Shown piece after piece: positions 1-6,664 of a DNA stretch of 31,323 nt; positions within the stretch are counted from its first letter, which is position 1, and each line of letters opens with the position of its first letter. A program made the position numbers and the translations under genes. Source of the stretch: a virus; the IMG/VR virus record IMGVR_UViG_3300042934_000246, positions 1-31,323 of that record. One strand, written 5' to 3'. The notes beneath the pieces were generated by a model, which was not told the origin of the DNA, made no database searches, and was given only the letters and a program-made list of their open reading frames with translations.

Positions 1-435
1 TCTTGTCTCTGTCTCTGTCTCTGTCTCTGAGCCATGACTTGCCTGTGGTTTGCTATCGGTTTGCCATCGGCTTGCCGCACCTTTGCTACCCGCCTCGCGA
101 CGTCGATCCGAGATCTCCCGCCGTTTGGCTTCAATCTCTGAGCGGAGCGGGTGATGCTTCTCGAAATCGTGGATGCGCCAACCGCGCTCCACGCGAATCC
201 ACGACGGCCGTTCCGGGTCGTTCGATCCGAGCTCGTCCGCGACAGCCTGGCCCCAACGTCGGAGAACCACGCGTTCGTCGAGGAAGCCGTCTGACATCAT
301 CCGCCGCGAGTAGAAGGTGGCCTCAAAGACGGCCCGGAACGCTGCGTCCGACAGGCCGATGATCTTCGGGTGCTCATCCATCTCGATGGGGAACGGCGCG
401 AACAGCCGGTCGTCCTTGCCGCTACCTTTCGGCAT
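1..435 (-). CDS. Replisome organizer / replication initiation protein, N-terminal part (runs off the window)
   Basis: The reading frame opens with ATG at 435 and stays open to base 1, so only about 145 residues are visible. The N-terminus (MPKGSGKDDRLFAPFPIEMD...) is followed by a winged-helix-like region (LSDAAFRAVFEATFYSRRMMSDGFLDERVV). A basic stretch with the motif GSKGAASRW near residues 122-130 is typical of actinophage replisome organizers. The last visible residues are an ETETETET linker encoded by a hexanucleotide repeat. In this family such linkers join the DNA-binding domain to a helicase-loader domain, which would lie outside the window. The start overlaps the end of the GIY-YIG gene by 14 bases. 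It is probably the replication initiator of the early operon. The family assignment rests on motif and position only. Confidence 0.7.
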   Translation of the reverse strand, partial: MPKGSGKDDRLFAPFPIEMDEHPKIIGLSDAAFRAVFEATFYSRRMMSDGFLDERVVLRRWGQAVADELGSNDPERPSWIRVERGWRIHDFEKHHPLRSEIEAKRREISDRRREAGSKGAASRWQTDSKPQASHGSETETETETR

Positions 436-766
436 CAACCCACACCTGCCCCTTCTCCCAGAACAACGTCAACGTCTCGATGGGCGCCGGCAACTCGAAG
501 TCATCCGCATAGAGCGGTCGATCGGCGGCGATGTTGTACCTCGGGATCTCGTCGCGGATCGCTCGAGACTCCTCGGTCTTAGCCACCAGGCGATCCGGGT
601 ACCGCTCCACAAGGGCCTCGTGCGCTTCGTTCCACCACTTGGATTCCTGGCGGTGGCCCCTCATGCGGTCGAAAACGTTCATGGCGATGCCGACGTACAG
701 CAAGGCCCCCGCGCGGTCGTAGACCCGGTAGACGTCTGTCGGGCGGGTGGTGTTTCGCCGGCGCAT
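422..766 (-). CDS. Small GIY-YIG nuclease
   Basis: This 114-aa protein starts at an ATG sharing bases with the upstream stop codon (TGATG). Near residues 12-28 it has VYRVYD...LLYVGIA, the GIY-YIG core strand pair. It is followed by N..DRM.GH (conserved Arg) and later by a Glu-rich helix (KTEESRAIRDEIPRYN) that would supply the catalytic acid. Single-domain GIY-YIG proteins cut DNA. In phages they act as homing endonucleases or as recombination and repair nucleases. No fused specificity domain is present. It lies between a small HTH gene and the replication gene in the early operon. Confidence 0.82.
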   Translation of the reverse strand: MRRRNTTRPTDVYRVYDRAGALLYVGIAMNVFDRMRGHRQESKWWNEAHEALVERYPDRLVAKTEESRAIRDEIPRYNIAADRPLYADDFELPAPIETLTLFWEKGQVWVDAER

Positions 767-987
767 CAGTCCCCTCTCTCGGGTCTGCTGATTGGGTGGT
801 GGTTGAGCGCCCACCGGATGATGTCGAGCCCGACAGAGCAGACTTCGTTGATGTCGTCGACGGTCCACCCGTGGTTGATCCACAGGGCGCGGATGGCGGC
901 GTCACGGGCGGGTGCTGCGGGGCCGGATGCCATGGTGATGAGGTTCATAACCCATGGGTCGCCACGCGAATATGACTCTGACGACAT
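766..987 (-). CDS. Small protein with a possible helix-turn-helix
   Basis: This 73-aa product has a GGGAGG ribosome-binding site six bases before the ATG at 987. The segment AAIRALWINHGWTVDDINEVCSVGLDIIRWAL (residues 30-61) has the helix-turn-helix spacing of sigma region 4 or resolvase-type domains. The rest is short and charged. Its stop overlaps the GIY-YIG start, so translation is coupled. The function is unknown. A DNA-binding role is inference from the pattern. Confidence 0.65.
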   Translation of the reverse strand: MSSESYSRGDPWVMNLITMASGPAAPARDAAIRALWINHGWTVDDINEVCSVGLDIIRWALNHHPISRPERGD

Positions 988-999
988 AACTGGCCTCCC

Positions 1000-1341
1000 T
1001 CAGAAGAACTCGCCGTTGTGGAAGCTGAAGTTGTCCGGGTCCAGCCAGTCCCGATCAAGCGAGTACCCGTGCTTCACGAGCCAGTCGTAGTGGTCGCGGC
1101 GTCGGCTCATCGGCACCTTCTCGACGAGGGCGACGAAATCGGCGGCTTCGCACGGGACGCTGTACTCGTCCTCGATGGTCAGCCGCTCCGTCTTCGCGCC
1201 GTGCAGGAGGAACGCCTTCCAGGACGCCCAGTCCGGGAACACCTCGCCGCTGAAGCTCGTGAGGCTCTTGCAGATGTGCAGCGTGACGCGGACGTTGTGA
1301 GCCTGCGGCGGCGTCCAGTACGCGTAGTAGTTGGTGCCCAT
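1000..1341 (-). CDS. Conserved phage protein of the MGTNYY family
   Basis: This 113-aa protein begins MGTNYYAYWTPPQAHNVRVTLHICKSLTSF. A GAGGAG ribosome-binding site lies before the ATG at 1341. Proteins starting MGTNYY with a later LHI(G/C)KS motif are widespread in actinophage genomes and have no assigned function. Many relatives have two CxxC pairs that could bind metal, but this copy keeps only isolated cysteines. It is a cytoplasmic early protein in the leftward operon. Confidence 0.72.
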   Translation of the reverse strand: MGTNYYAYWTPPQAHNVRVTLHICKSLTSFSGEVFPDWASWKAFLLHGAKTERLTIEDEYSVPCEAADFVALVEKVPMSRRRDHYDWLVKHGYSLDRDWLDPDNFSFHNGEFF

Positions 1342-1352
1342 GACGGTTCTCC

Positions 1353-1742
1353 TCAGCGTTCGGTTTCGTGTTCGCGGGTGTTCTCGTCCACGAGGTAGTA
1401 GCGTTCCCCGTCCAGGTACTCGACAACGGTGTTGAGCGCCCGCGTCAGGGTCGCTTCGTTCGTCGCAGCTTTCTCAACCCGCAACCCACGTGCGATGAGA
1501 TCCAGGCGGACGATGGCGTGTGCGTCTTCCGCGGCCCCGTTGCAGGGTGTGCAGACCGCTACGAGGTTGGCCGGATGGTTGAGTACCCTCGAACCGCCAC
1601 TGCCACGGTTGGCTCTGTGGTGGGCTGTCTGCGCTTCCCCGAGGCATCCGGGGAGGGCGAGTAGACAGAAGCCGCCATCCCGGGAGATGACGGCTCGCTT
1701 CACGGCGACGGTGGGGTGCGGCGACCCGGAGCGTTTGTTCAC
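1353..1742 (-). CDS. HNH endonuclease
   Basis: The GTG at 1742 overlaps the stop of the next gene upstream (GTGA), so I chose it over longer in-frame starts. The product is 129 aa. The HNH core is C-x6-C...AHHR...N-x-PANLVAVCTPCN, giving the His pair, the central Asn and the closing CxxC zinc ligands. Such free-standing HNH proteins in early regions nick or cut double-stranded DNA, as homing or DNA-processing enzymes. Its role here is unassigned. It is separate from the endonuclease VII-like gene of the head operon. Confidence 0.82.
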   Translation of the reverse strand: MNKRSGSPHPTVAVKRAVISRDGGFCLLALPGCLGEAQTAHHRANRGSGGSRVLNHPANLVAVCTPCNGAAEDAHAIVRLDLIARGLRVEKAATNEATLTRALNTVVEYLDGERYYLVDENTREHETER

Positions 1743-2011
1743 AGCGGCAGAGTCCTGACGACCCGCTCGAACTGTGTCCATCCGAACCGGTGCCCGCAAC
1801 CCGCACACGTGATGTAGTGCCCGTCCGCCACCATCCGCGCCTTCCCAACGCACGGGTCGCAGAGAAGGGAGGACTGACCGCAGCAACGCATCACACACGA
1901 CCAGTCGGCGGTCTTGTCACAGCCCTGAGCGGACTGGCATCCCGGCTCCTCGTCGAGGATTGTTTCGTCGAGGATGATCGTGTCTACCCGGGGTGCGTCA
2001 AGAACAGTCAT
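1739..2011 (-). CDS. Cysteine-rich zinc-ribbon-like protein
   Basis: The ATG at 2011 overlaps the upstream stop (ATGA) and gives 90 aa. Nine cysteines occur between residues 25 and 75, including C...GC, MRCC, LCDPC and CAGC. This suggests one or two zinc knuckles in a small soluble protein. The acidic N-terminus (IILDETILDEEPG) has no signal peptide. I recognise no family. Nucleic-acid binding is possible but unsupported beyond the cysteine pattern. Confidence 0.65.
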   Translation of the reverse strand: MTVLDAPRVDTIILDETILDEEPGCQSAQGCDKTADWSCVMRCCGQSSLLCDPCVGKARMVADGHYITCAGCGHRFGWTQFERVVRTLPL

Positions 2012-2286
2012 CAGATCCCCAACTTTCGCCACGTCGATGTCGGAACCGTTGCCGCGTGCTGAGGTGCGTGCGCCTCCAATGCCGCCTTGAGTCGCTTAGC
2101 GCCCGCGATGGACGCTTCACAGCGGGCAACGATGATCGCCTCATCCCAGAGAAGGTGCTGACGGACCAGGCCCGTCCGGGGGTAGTCACCTTCCCACCGG
2201 GGCTTGTAGTCCTCGGGCCACTTGTCGGCCCAGACTCCGTACATGCGGCACCCACACGGGCACATGCGAACGAAATGCTTAGACAC
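2011..2286 (-). CDS. Hypothetical early protein with N-terminal CPCGC cluster
   Basis: The GTG at 2286 overlaps the previous gene's end and avoids an arginine-rich out-of-character extension, giving 91 aa. It opens VSKHFVRMCPCGCRMYGVWADKWPED, a short cysteine cluster in a tryptophan-rich head. A helical second half (IIVARCEASIAGAKRLKAALEAHA) follows. There is no recognised family and no membrane segment. Confidence 0.6.
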   Translation of the reverse strand: MSKHFVRMCPCGCRMYGVWADKWPEDYKPRWEGDYPRTGLVRQHLLWDEAIIVARCEASIAGAKRLKAALEAHAPQHAATVPTSTWRKLGI

Positions 2287-2521
2287 GGCTGTTCCCTCCC
2301 CCGAACTCGGCCAACATCTCTTCCCGCGTGGCCGGTCGCACCGTCCACCCGTCACGGATCTCCTTGTCCCTGCTGCGCTTGAGTGGCGTGAAGAACGCGT
2401 GCGCCTGCTCAGCCGTTGCCCGGACGTTTCGCCCACCCGGCGAGATGCCGTGAATGGAGCCGTCAACCTCGCCGTCCGGTGTAATCAGGAACCAGTGGTC
2501 GGGAACATCGATAGTGGGCAT
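2279..2521 (-). CDS. Hypothetical early protein
   Basis: An 80-aa protein beginning MPTIDVPDHWFLITPDGEVDGSIHG, followed by a helical region (ATAEQAHAFFTPLKRSRDKEIRDGW). GTG (2524) and ATG (2521) are adjacent, and the upstream stop lies within GTGATG. I prefer the ATG, but both are possible. No family is recognised. It lies directly downstream of the exonuclease/partner pair. Confidence 0.6.
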   Translation of the reverse strand: MPTIDVPDHWFLITPDGEVDGSIHGISPGGRNVRATAEQAHAFFTPLKRSRDKEIRDGWTVRPATREEMLAEFGGGNSRV

Positions 2522-3075
2522 CACGCCTCCTCGGTGGTGAGCTCGGTCTTGCGTCGTTCCTTAGCGGCCACGACGTCGGGGTGTGCTGCGAGTCCGCGTT
2601 TGCCGGCGAGATCCCATGCCGCCTTGAGGGTTGGGATGGAGTCGGCGTTTGCGATGTCGTCGAGCGACTGTGCGAGCGGGTCGGGCTCAGCGGGCAGGGG
2701 TTCGACGGTGAACGGCGCCCGCTTGCCACGCGTCACCGTGAGCGGGACCGTAAGCGTTTTCTCGAGGTTGGACATGTGGGAGATCCGCACACCGCCAGTC
2801 ACCTCTTTGCCGAACCGGATCGTCGGATCGTTGAACAGCGTCAGTCGGCGTCCGATGTAGTTCGACGCTTCCGGCCCCCATGCGAACACGAGAACTCTGC
2901 GCATTGATTTTCCGGGGCGGAATGTGCGTCCCGGGAACTCCGCCACGTGGATGAACACGGGCTGCTCTGACGTTCCAGCTTCGACGTTGGTGATGGTGAC
3001 GGTGCGGGGCGAACCGGTGAAGTCGTCGGCGTTGATCTGCTGACTGTTCGCCTGGATGGTGGGTGAGATGTCCAC
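2521..3075 (-). CDS. Uncharacterised protein paired with YqaJ-type exonuclease (possible ssDNA-binding/annealing function)
   Basis: This 184-aa protein starts at a GTG two bases after the exonuclease stop. The middle carries INADDFTGSPRTVTIT, then RPGKSMRRVLVFAWG and a stretch ending GGVRISHMSNLEK. To my knowledge this arrangement recurs in actinophage proteins encoded next to YqaJ/lambda-type exonucleases, with no assigned function. The first 120 residues are beta-rich, compatible with an OB-like fold. The C-terminus is acidic and helical, somewhat like single-stranded-DNA-binding proteins. Partnership with the exonuclease is inferred from adjacency. A DNA-annealing role is a hypothesis only. 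Confidence 0.7.
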   Translation of the reverse strand: MDISPTIQANSQQINADDFTGSPRTVTITNVEAGTSEQPVFIHVAEFPGRTFRPGKSMRRVLVFAWGPEASNYIGRRLTLFNDPTIRFGKEVTGGVRISHMSNLEKTLTVPLTVTRGKRAPFTVEPLPAEPDPLAQSLDDIANADSIPTLKAAWDLAGKRGLAAHPDVVAAKERRKTELTTEEA

Positions 3076-3077
3076 TG

Positions 3078-3755
3078 TCAGATCCTGATTTCTTCAAATT
3101 CGGGGCGGCGTTCGGTGAGAGGGAATCGGCCGGAAGCTGCGGTGTACCTTGACGCGATGACTTCCACGTCAATCTCGAACTTGCGGGCGGTGGCCTCGAT
3201 CGCAGCGAACCAACGTTCGTCGGGATACACCCGCTTCACATACAGCGGCATGCCGGCGCTGAATGACACGTAATCGAGCCATTGGCGTCCGGTGACGAAC
3301 AGTCCCGCCTGAACCTGCGCGACGTTGTAACCGGGGACACGATCGTCAAGGAACGTCCGCATCTGCACGTTCGGCTTCCGAGACTTGATCTCGATGAGCC
3401 CGTCGTCACCCACTAACCCGTCCGGGGAGAAACCGAGCTTGTAGTCGGCCTCTTCTCGGACGATGAATCCGACCTCCTGAACGGGTGCGTAATGCTCCGC
3501 GTACACGGCCCGTGCGAACGGTTCGTCGTCGGTTCCTCGCTGCATGTCGTACGTGGGGTGCACGTACTCGACGTGCCTGGTGACACGTTCAGCGGCGAGG
3601 GTCATCGTGACGGTTCGGGACGTGTCGTTGTCGGCGGGCTTCAGGGTGGACGGGGTGATGAGTTTGCCGATGACGGATGCGGTGAGGAGTCCGCATCTGG
3701 CCTCGAGCCATTCGGGAGTCCCCTGTTCGAGCTCGTCGTGGATGGTGACGGTCAC
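3078..3755 (-). CDS. YqaJ-like (lambda exonuclease family) 5'-3' double-strand DNA exonuclease
   Basis: This 225-aa protein starts at a GTG (3755) preceded by AAGGAGG. Visible motifs in order: QGTPEWLEARCGLLTAS (YqaJ entry motif), MQRGTDDEPFARAVY (Glu-containing helix), then GFSPDGLVGDDGLIEIKSRK. The last is the PD-(D/E)XK catalytic core with Asp, Glu and Lys. The family is toroidal and resects one strand from DNA ends, leaving 3' tails for annealing. The downstream gene is its usual partner. Together they form the phage recombination and replication-repair unit of the early operon. Confidence 0.88.
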   Translation of the reverse strand: MTVTIHDELEQGTPEWLEARCGLLTASVIGKLITPSTLKPADNDTSRTVTMTLAAERVTRHVEYVHPTYDMQRGTDDEPFARAVYAEHYAPVQEVGFIVREEADYKLGFSPDGLVGDDGLIEIKSRKPNVQMRTFLDDRVPGYNVAQVQAGLFVTGRQWLDYVSFSAGMPLYVKRVYPDERWFAAIEATARKFEIDVEVIASRYTAASGRFPLTERRPEFEEIRI

Positions 3756-3913
3756 GTGTCCTCCTTGGGGTGTGTGGTGAAGTACTCACGCAACGCATCC
3801 GCCACCTCAGGCTCGAGGTGGATGGTGGGCCATGTGTCGCCCGGGTGCTGGTAGGTGATGTAGGTGGGGGTTTCGATGACCGTCACCCCGTTCGACGCCG
3901 TGTAGCGGGTCAT
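3752..3913 (-). CDS. Small paralogue of the adjacent 116-aa protein
   Basis: A 53-aa frame opens with ATG at 3913 (ATGA overlap with the previous stop) and ends in GTGA over the exonuclease start. It begins MTRYTASNGVTVIE and ends with a helix EVADALREYFTTHPKED. It shares YTA(S/T)NGV near the N-terminus and ALREYF/ALREFF near the end with the neighbouring upstream protein. The pair therefore looks like a tandem duplication. Function unknown. Confidence 0.62.
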   Translation of the reverse strand: MTRYTASNGVTVIETPTYITYQHPGDTWPTIHLEPEVADALREYFTTHPKEDT

Positions 3914-4260
3914 GAGTCGTCCTCGGGGAAGATGCGGCGAGCCGCGACAATCCTTGGGCTCGTCAGCGGTTGCGTGTTCCCGTTCGGCGGGTAGACGAAC
4001 TCGGCATCATTCACGGACATGCCCGTGCGCACACCCCAGGGGGTTGCCTCGGTGTCCTCGAATCCATGAAAGCTGAGTAGCCAGATGTCGCCGGGCTTTG
4101 CGTCGTGCCATGCGGGTTTCGGTTCAGGGCGAACACCGAAGAACTCACGCAGGGCTTCGACCGAATCCGCCCCCAAGGCGTCGTTCGGGCCTCCGAAGTA
4201 CATGCTTCCGTCTTTGTGCATCTGGACTCTGACGCCGTTTGTTGCGGTGTATTCGTTCAC
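3910..4260 (-). CDS. Conserved hypothetical protein, YTATNGV family
   Basis: A 116-aa protein with GTG start at 4260 after GGAGG. The N-terminus MNEYTATNGVRVQMHKDGSMYFGG and the helix SVEALREFFG match the short paralogue downstream. The C-terminal half (PGDIWLLSFHGFEDTEATPWGV...) is unique and resembles a small barrel-like domain. It is seen in early operons of actinophages with no known function. It sits upstream of the recombination pair. Confidence 0.62.
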   Translation of the reverse strand: MNEYTATNGVRVQMHKDGSMYFGGPNDALGADSVEALREFFGVRPEPKPAWHDAKPGDIWLLSFHGFEDTEATPWGVRTGMSVNDAEFVYPPNGNTQPLTSPRIVAARRIFPEDDS

Positions 4261-4409
4261 AGGGTTACCTCCACGATGAATCGGATGATGAGAACGGCGG
4301 TGAACAGCAGCCCGACAATGACGAACAGGTTCGGTCCCTGCCGGCGCACGCCTTTCACGGGGGCGGCTTCACCCATAGGGCCAAGATCAGTGGGACGGTT
4401 CACGATCAT
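4257..4409 (-). CDS. Small single-span membrane protein
   Basis: The 50-aa frame starts at an ATG overlapping the upstream stop (ATGA). Residues about 29-47 (NLFVIVGLLFTAVLIIRFIV) form one transmembrane helix after a basic, proline-containing N-terminal tail. It is probably an inner-membrane early protein with the N-terminus inside by the positive-inside rule. The role is unknown. Superinfection or host-takeover functions are possible but unsupported. Confidence 0.6.
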   Translation of the reverse strand: MIVNRPTDLGPMGEAAPVKGVRRQGPNLFVIVGLLFTAVLIIRFIVEVTL

Positions 4410-4720
4410 CCGTTCCACTTCGCAACAGCGGTCGGGTACTCCGCGCAGCGAATCGCCAGCCGCGTGAGCATCTCCACGAACCCCTCGTAGTCGCCCCACC
4501 CGTTCGCGGGGTTCAGTGACCGGAATTGCTCGGGGAACGAGACGGCTCGCCGTAGACCATCAACCGCTCGGCCGTGAATCTCCCGCCCACGCAGCCCGTC
4601 AAGGTCGCGCGATGTCTCGAAGACTCCCGCCATCCGCCACATCGGAGTCAGGTTGTAGGTGTGCCCGTCGAAGACCTCCACCGTCTCGGTGTCGGTGACA
4701 AGATCAATGCCCCAACTCAT
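4406..4720 (-). CDS. Conserved phage protein (MSWG...NGWGDYEG family)
   Basis: This 104-aa protein begins MSWGIDLVTDTE. It then has NLTPMWRMAG near residues 23-32 and LNPANGWGDYEGFVEMLTRLAIRC near the C-terminus. I recognise this as a common small actinophage early protein in which the SPMWR and NP-NGWGDYEG motifs are conserved. No biochemical function is known to me. Both ends overlap neighbours by four bases. Confidence 0.7.
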   Translation of the reverse strand: MSWGIDLVTDTETVEVFDGHTYNLTPMWRMAGVFETSRDLDGLRGREIHGRAVDGLRRAVSFPEQFRSLNPANGWGDYEGFVEMLTRLAIRCAEYPTAVAKWNG

Positions 4721-4935
4721 GGTCGGTGGCCTCCGTCATCTGCGATGGTCAACTCCCGCAACACCCGCTCCCGCAACGCAACCATCGCGTCCATCGCCTC
4801 GTAATGACGTTCCGCGAACCCAAGGTTCTGTTTCGCGACATGCGCGGTGTTCCTTGCACGTTCCAACATTGCGGCGGCTTCGTCCCGGTACCCCTTGGCG
4901 AGCGTGACCGCATCATCAGCATCAGCAGCGTTCAT
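4717..4935 (-). CDS. Small alpha-helical protein
   Basis: The ATG at 4935 has AAGGAG five bases upstream, which favours it over the GTG at 4941. The 72-aa product is almost entirely helical, alanine- and glutamate-rich (DAVTLAKGYRDEAAAMLERARNTAHVAKQNLGFAERHYEAMDAMVALRER). It could form a coiled-coil hairpin. Unknown function. Confidence 0.62.
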   Translation of the reverse strand: MNAADADDAVTLAKGYRDEAAAMLERARNTAHVAKQNLGFAERHYEAMDAMVALRERVLRELTIADDGGHRP

Positions 4936-4944
4936 GACCACTCC

Positions 4945-5061
4945 TTAGAGAGCACGCCACGCGGCGCGGATGGTTCGGGTGAGGACGGTCTGTCGTTCCT
5001 GGTTGAACGCCCACACGTACGGGCGAACCAGGAGACGGACGGCAAGGCGATGAAGCGTCAT
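4945..5061 (-). CDS. Very small basic protein (38 aa)
   Basis: An ATG at 5061 overlaps the upstream stop. The frame reads MTLHRLAVRLLVRPYVWAFNQE and ends RAAWRAL. It is strongly basic and amphipathic with no cysteines. The tight spacing within the operon is the main support. Unknown function. Confidence 0.5.
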   Translation of the reverse strand: MTLHRLAVRLLVRPYVWAFNQERQTVLTRTIRAAWRAL

Positions 5062-5219
5062 TGGTTTCTCCGGTTGGGTGAGAACCGCACCAGGAATGCG
5101 GCATGGGTGAGGGTGGCGAACACCAGCCCGTAGAGGATGGCCTGGCGGATGATGTGGTTCCGTTCACGGCGCATCCATGGGGGGCGACCGTCCACATACG
5201 CCCACCGATCACGACGCAT
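5058..5219 (-). CDS. Small membrane protein
   Basis: The ATG at 5219 lies in TGATG with the upstream stop, matching the overlap habit of this operon. A longer start at 5243 is possible. The 53-aa product has a basic N-terminal half and one membrane helix, about residues 34-50 (QAILYGLVFATLTHAAFLV). No family is recognised. Confidence 0.55.
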   Translation of the reverse strand: MRRDRWAYVDGRPPWMRRERNHIIRQAILYGLVFATLTHAAFLVRFSPNRRNQ

Positions 5220-5386
5220 CAGGCGGGTTGTTCGATTTCGCATGAGGCACACCCGCGCATCATCGGTCGGTCATCGGGCCAAATGTGCAGGATTGTCTCA
5301 GGCCATCCACACGCGCACGGTTCGTCCGTGATCGCGGCGACCATGCCGGATTCCTCGTCTGGCGGTGTCACGTAGAGCACGCTCAT
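5219..5386 (-). CDS. Small cysteine-containing hypothetical protein
   Basis: A 55-aa frame starts at ATG 5386 preceded by GGGGAAGG. It contains EPCACGWPETILHIWPDD and RGCASCEIEQ, that is CxC and CxxC pairs that could bind a metal ion. It is the first gene after the 5413-5454 hairpin, so its expression may be affected by that structure. Confidence 0.58.
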   Translation of the reverse strand: MSVLYVTPPDEESGMVAAITDEPCACGWPETILHIWPDDRPMMRGCASCEIEQPA

Positions 5387-5412
5387 GGCGCCTTCCCCTT
5401 TTCGTTTGTGTG

Positions 5413-5454
5413 TTGTGGGGTTCGGTACCCCCCTGGCCGACCCGAACCCCACAA
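5413..5454 (-). terminator. Strong intergenic hairpin, attenuator-like
   Basis: A perfect 13-bp inverted repeat (arms 5413-5425 and 5442-5454, arm TTGTGGGGTTCGG) with a 16-nt loop lies between the stop at 5456 and the next start. No U-run follows on the transcribed strand. It is better described as an attenuator or mRNA-stability element than a proven terminator. Confidence 0.5.
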
Positions 5455-5455
5455 G

Positions 5456-5983
5456 TCAGCAGTGGTAGTCGACGACCACCAGTCGGGTGCCAGGATCAAG
5501 CGAGGACCACGCGGCCTCGAGCTCGCCCGTGGTGTCAATGAAGTTGTCGCCGTCCCAGAACTCTTTGGAGAATGCCCGCCCGCCCGCGATGAGCGTGAAC
5601 GGGGCCTGCGACTCGTCGAGTAGACCGCGGTAGGTGACATCGCCCTCGTGCCGCACCCAGTGGCTCGGGAACTTGACCTCGATACCCGTGGAGTCGCAGC
5701 CGTTACAGCCGTAGTCGTAGTCGGGGTGTTCGGCTCGCCAGGCGTCAGCCGCCTCATCATCGCGGCGCCCGGTGCCGTGGCAGAGCCAGCAGACCTTCAT
5801 GTTGCGGCGGTCGGTTCGCGGTTCGTAATCGCTGAGGTGCCCCGTCCAGCGCCCGCCGATCGACCACCAGTCCCAGATGCCGGCGCCGTCGTCGGTCTCA
5901 CGGTGAGGTTCCATCGCGGCCTCAACCGCAGCGTCGATGTCCTCAGCGCCGGGCGGGATCTCTACAAGCGCGAAGTAGTGCAT
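5456..5983 (-). CDS. Conserved phage protein with DnaJ-like zinc-binding CxxCxGxG repeats
   Basis: This 175-aa protein begins MHYFALVEIPPGAEDIDAAVEAAMEP. It carries GIWDWWSIGGRWTGHL near residues 34-49, a motif I know from a widespread actinophage early family. Two zinc-knuckle motifs follow, CWLCHGTG and CNGCDSTG, spaced as in a single DnaJ-type zinc finger. The remainder has GRAFSKEFW and a C-terminal strand. Function unknown. It is the first gene downstream of the long non-coding stretch. Confidence 0.72.
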   Translation of the reverse strand: MHYFALVEIPPGAEDIDAAVEAAMEPHRETDDGAGIWDWWSIGGRWTGHLSDYEPRTDRRNMKVCWLCHGTGRRDDEAADAWRAEHPDYDYGCNGCDSTGIEVKFPSHWVRHEGDVTYRGLLDESQAPFTLIAGGRAFSKEFWDGDNFIDTTGELEAAWSSLDPGTRLVVVDYHC

Positions 5984-6532
5984 CGGGTGCTCCCGTCGAT
6001 TGGTGGATGGTTTGGTGGGCTTCGGGGAGTCGAACCCCGACGTAGACCGTCAGCCCGATCCGAGCCGTTCCTGATCGCCTCCGCACGCCTCTACGCGCTT
6101 GACGACCGTGTAGCAGCCACGTCAACCCCGTGAGGGGCATGAGGGAACGTGACTCCCGTAGCTCTCGAATCCAAAACTTGATGTATCAGGCGTCTAGCGC
6201 CTGACTCTTGGGCTGGTGAACCTCCAAGTTCCCAGCCATTCCCTTCGACCTCGCGATCACTACGCCCACCCAAGACCGGTGCTAACGAGATACCCATGCG
6301 CTGTGTGTAGTTGTGCCCAAACCTGTTTGCGGTCCGTCCGCGCGCGCCTCGGGTAGAGGGGGCCAGGAATGGGATGGGGTTTAGTTGTTCTCCGGGCACG
6401 CCGGATAGTGCTAGGCAGCGATCTGTGAGCGCCTGCCGAGCGGGTTGAGCGGGTCGGGTTACTCGAGCTCTGGGATGTCCGTGGGGAGTACGGGGTCTTC
6501 TGTGAGGATGTCCGGAACAGGACGAGACGGAA
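5984..6532 (-). other. 549-bp non-coding, hairpin-rich stretch inside the early operon
   Basis: No credible gene lies here, while every neighbouring junction overlaps. Visible structures: TCCGG/CCGGA at 6391-6405; a bulged hairpin with arms 6211-6221 and 6228-6237; a 7-bp hairpin at 6186-6204 with a 5-nt loop; CCCC/GGGG around 6125-6137; and a T-arm-like CGGGG-TTCGACT-CCCCG on the minus strand at 6023-6039. After the T-arm the minus strand continues AAGCCCACCA. Complementary GGGAAC (6143-6148) and GTTCCC (6228-6233) could close a 91-nt domain. I cannot build a full cloverleaf. A structured leader RNA, decayed tRNA or small RNA are the options. Confidence 0.4.
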
Positions 6533-6664
6533 TCACGACGTCGCCTCCACCCGGTAGGGGTTCATCTCTTCTCGGGTCTCGAAGTAGCCGTCCACGTTGC
6601 CGGCCCGGTAGCCCTCGTCCCAAGCGGCCTCGCGAATCGCGCGGATTGCCTCAGCGTCGTTCAT
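6533..6664 (-). CDS. Very small acidic protein (43 aa)
   Basis: The ATG at 6664 overlaps the stop of the next gene upstream. The product MNDAEAIRAIREAAWDEGYRAG, followed by NVDGYFETREEMNPYRVEATS, is helical at the start. It is the last gene before the long non-coding stretch. Unknown function. Confidence 0.58.
   Translation of the reverse strand: MNDAEAIRAIREAAWDEGYRAGNVDGYFETREEMNPYRVEATS

Noticed and set aside
1-30. Repeats at the left edge as a CRISPR-like array
   Set aside because: The unit is six bases with no spacers and lies inside a coding frame. No CRISPR array or cas gene is visible anywhere in the window.
3-362. 119-aa plus-strand frame at the left edge
   Set aside because: It is antisense to the replication gene. 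Its serine/leucine repeat is just the complement of the Glu-Thr linker.
6016-6039. Complete tRNA gene ending in the T-arm-like sequence
   Set aside because: No matching 5' acceptor strand, 7-nt anticodon loop or D-arm could be found within 100 bases. Only a T-arm-like end is supported.
6143-6234. tRNA-like fold closed by GGGAAC/GTTCCC with a CAGGC/GCCTG arm (loop could show CTA or TAG)
   Set aside because: The D- and T-arms do not form in either orientation and the spacing to the arm is wrong. I do not call a suppressor or other tRNA.
6091-6399. 102-aa minus-strand frame in the long early gap
   Set aside because: It has no ribosome-binding site and runs through all the hairpins. Its product resembles the spurious translations seen across RNA-like sequence. 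I treated the region as non-coding.
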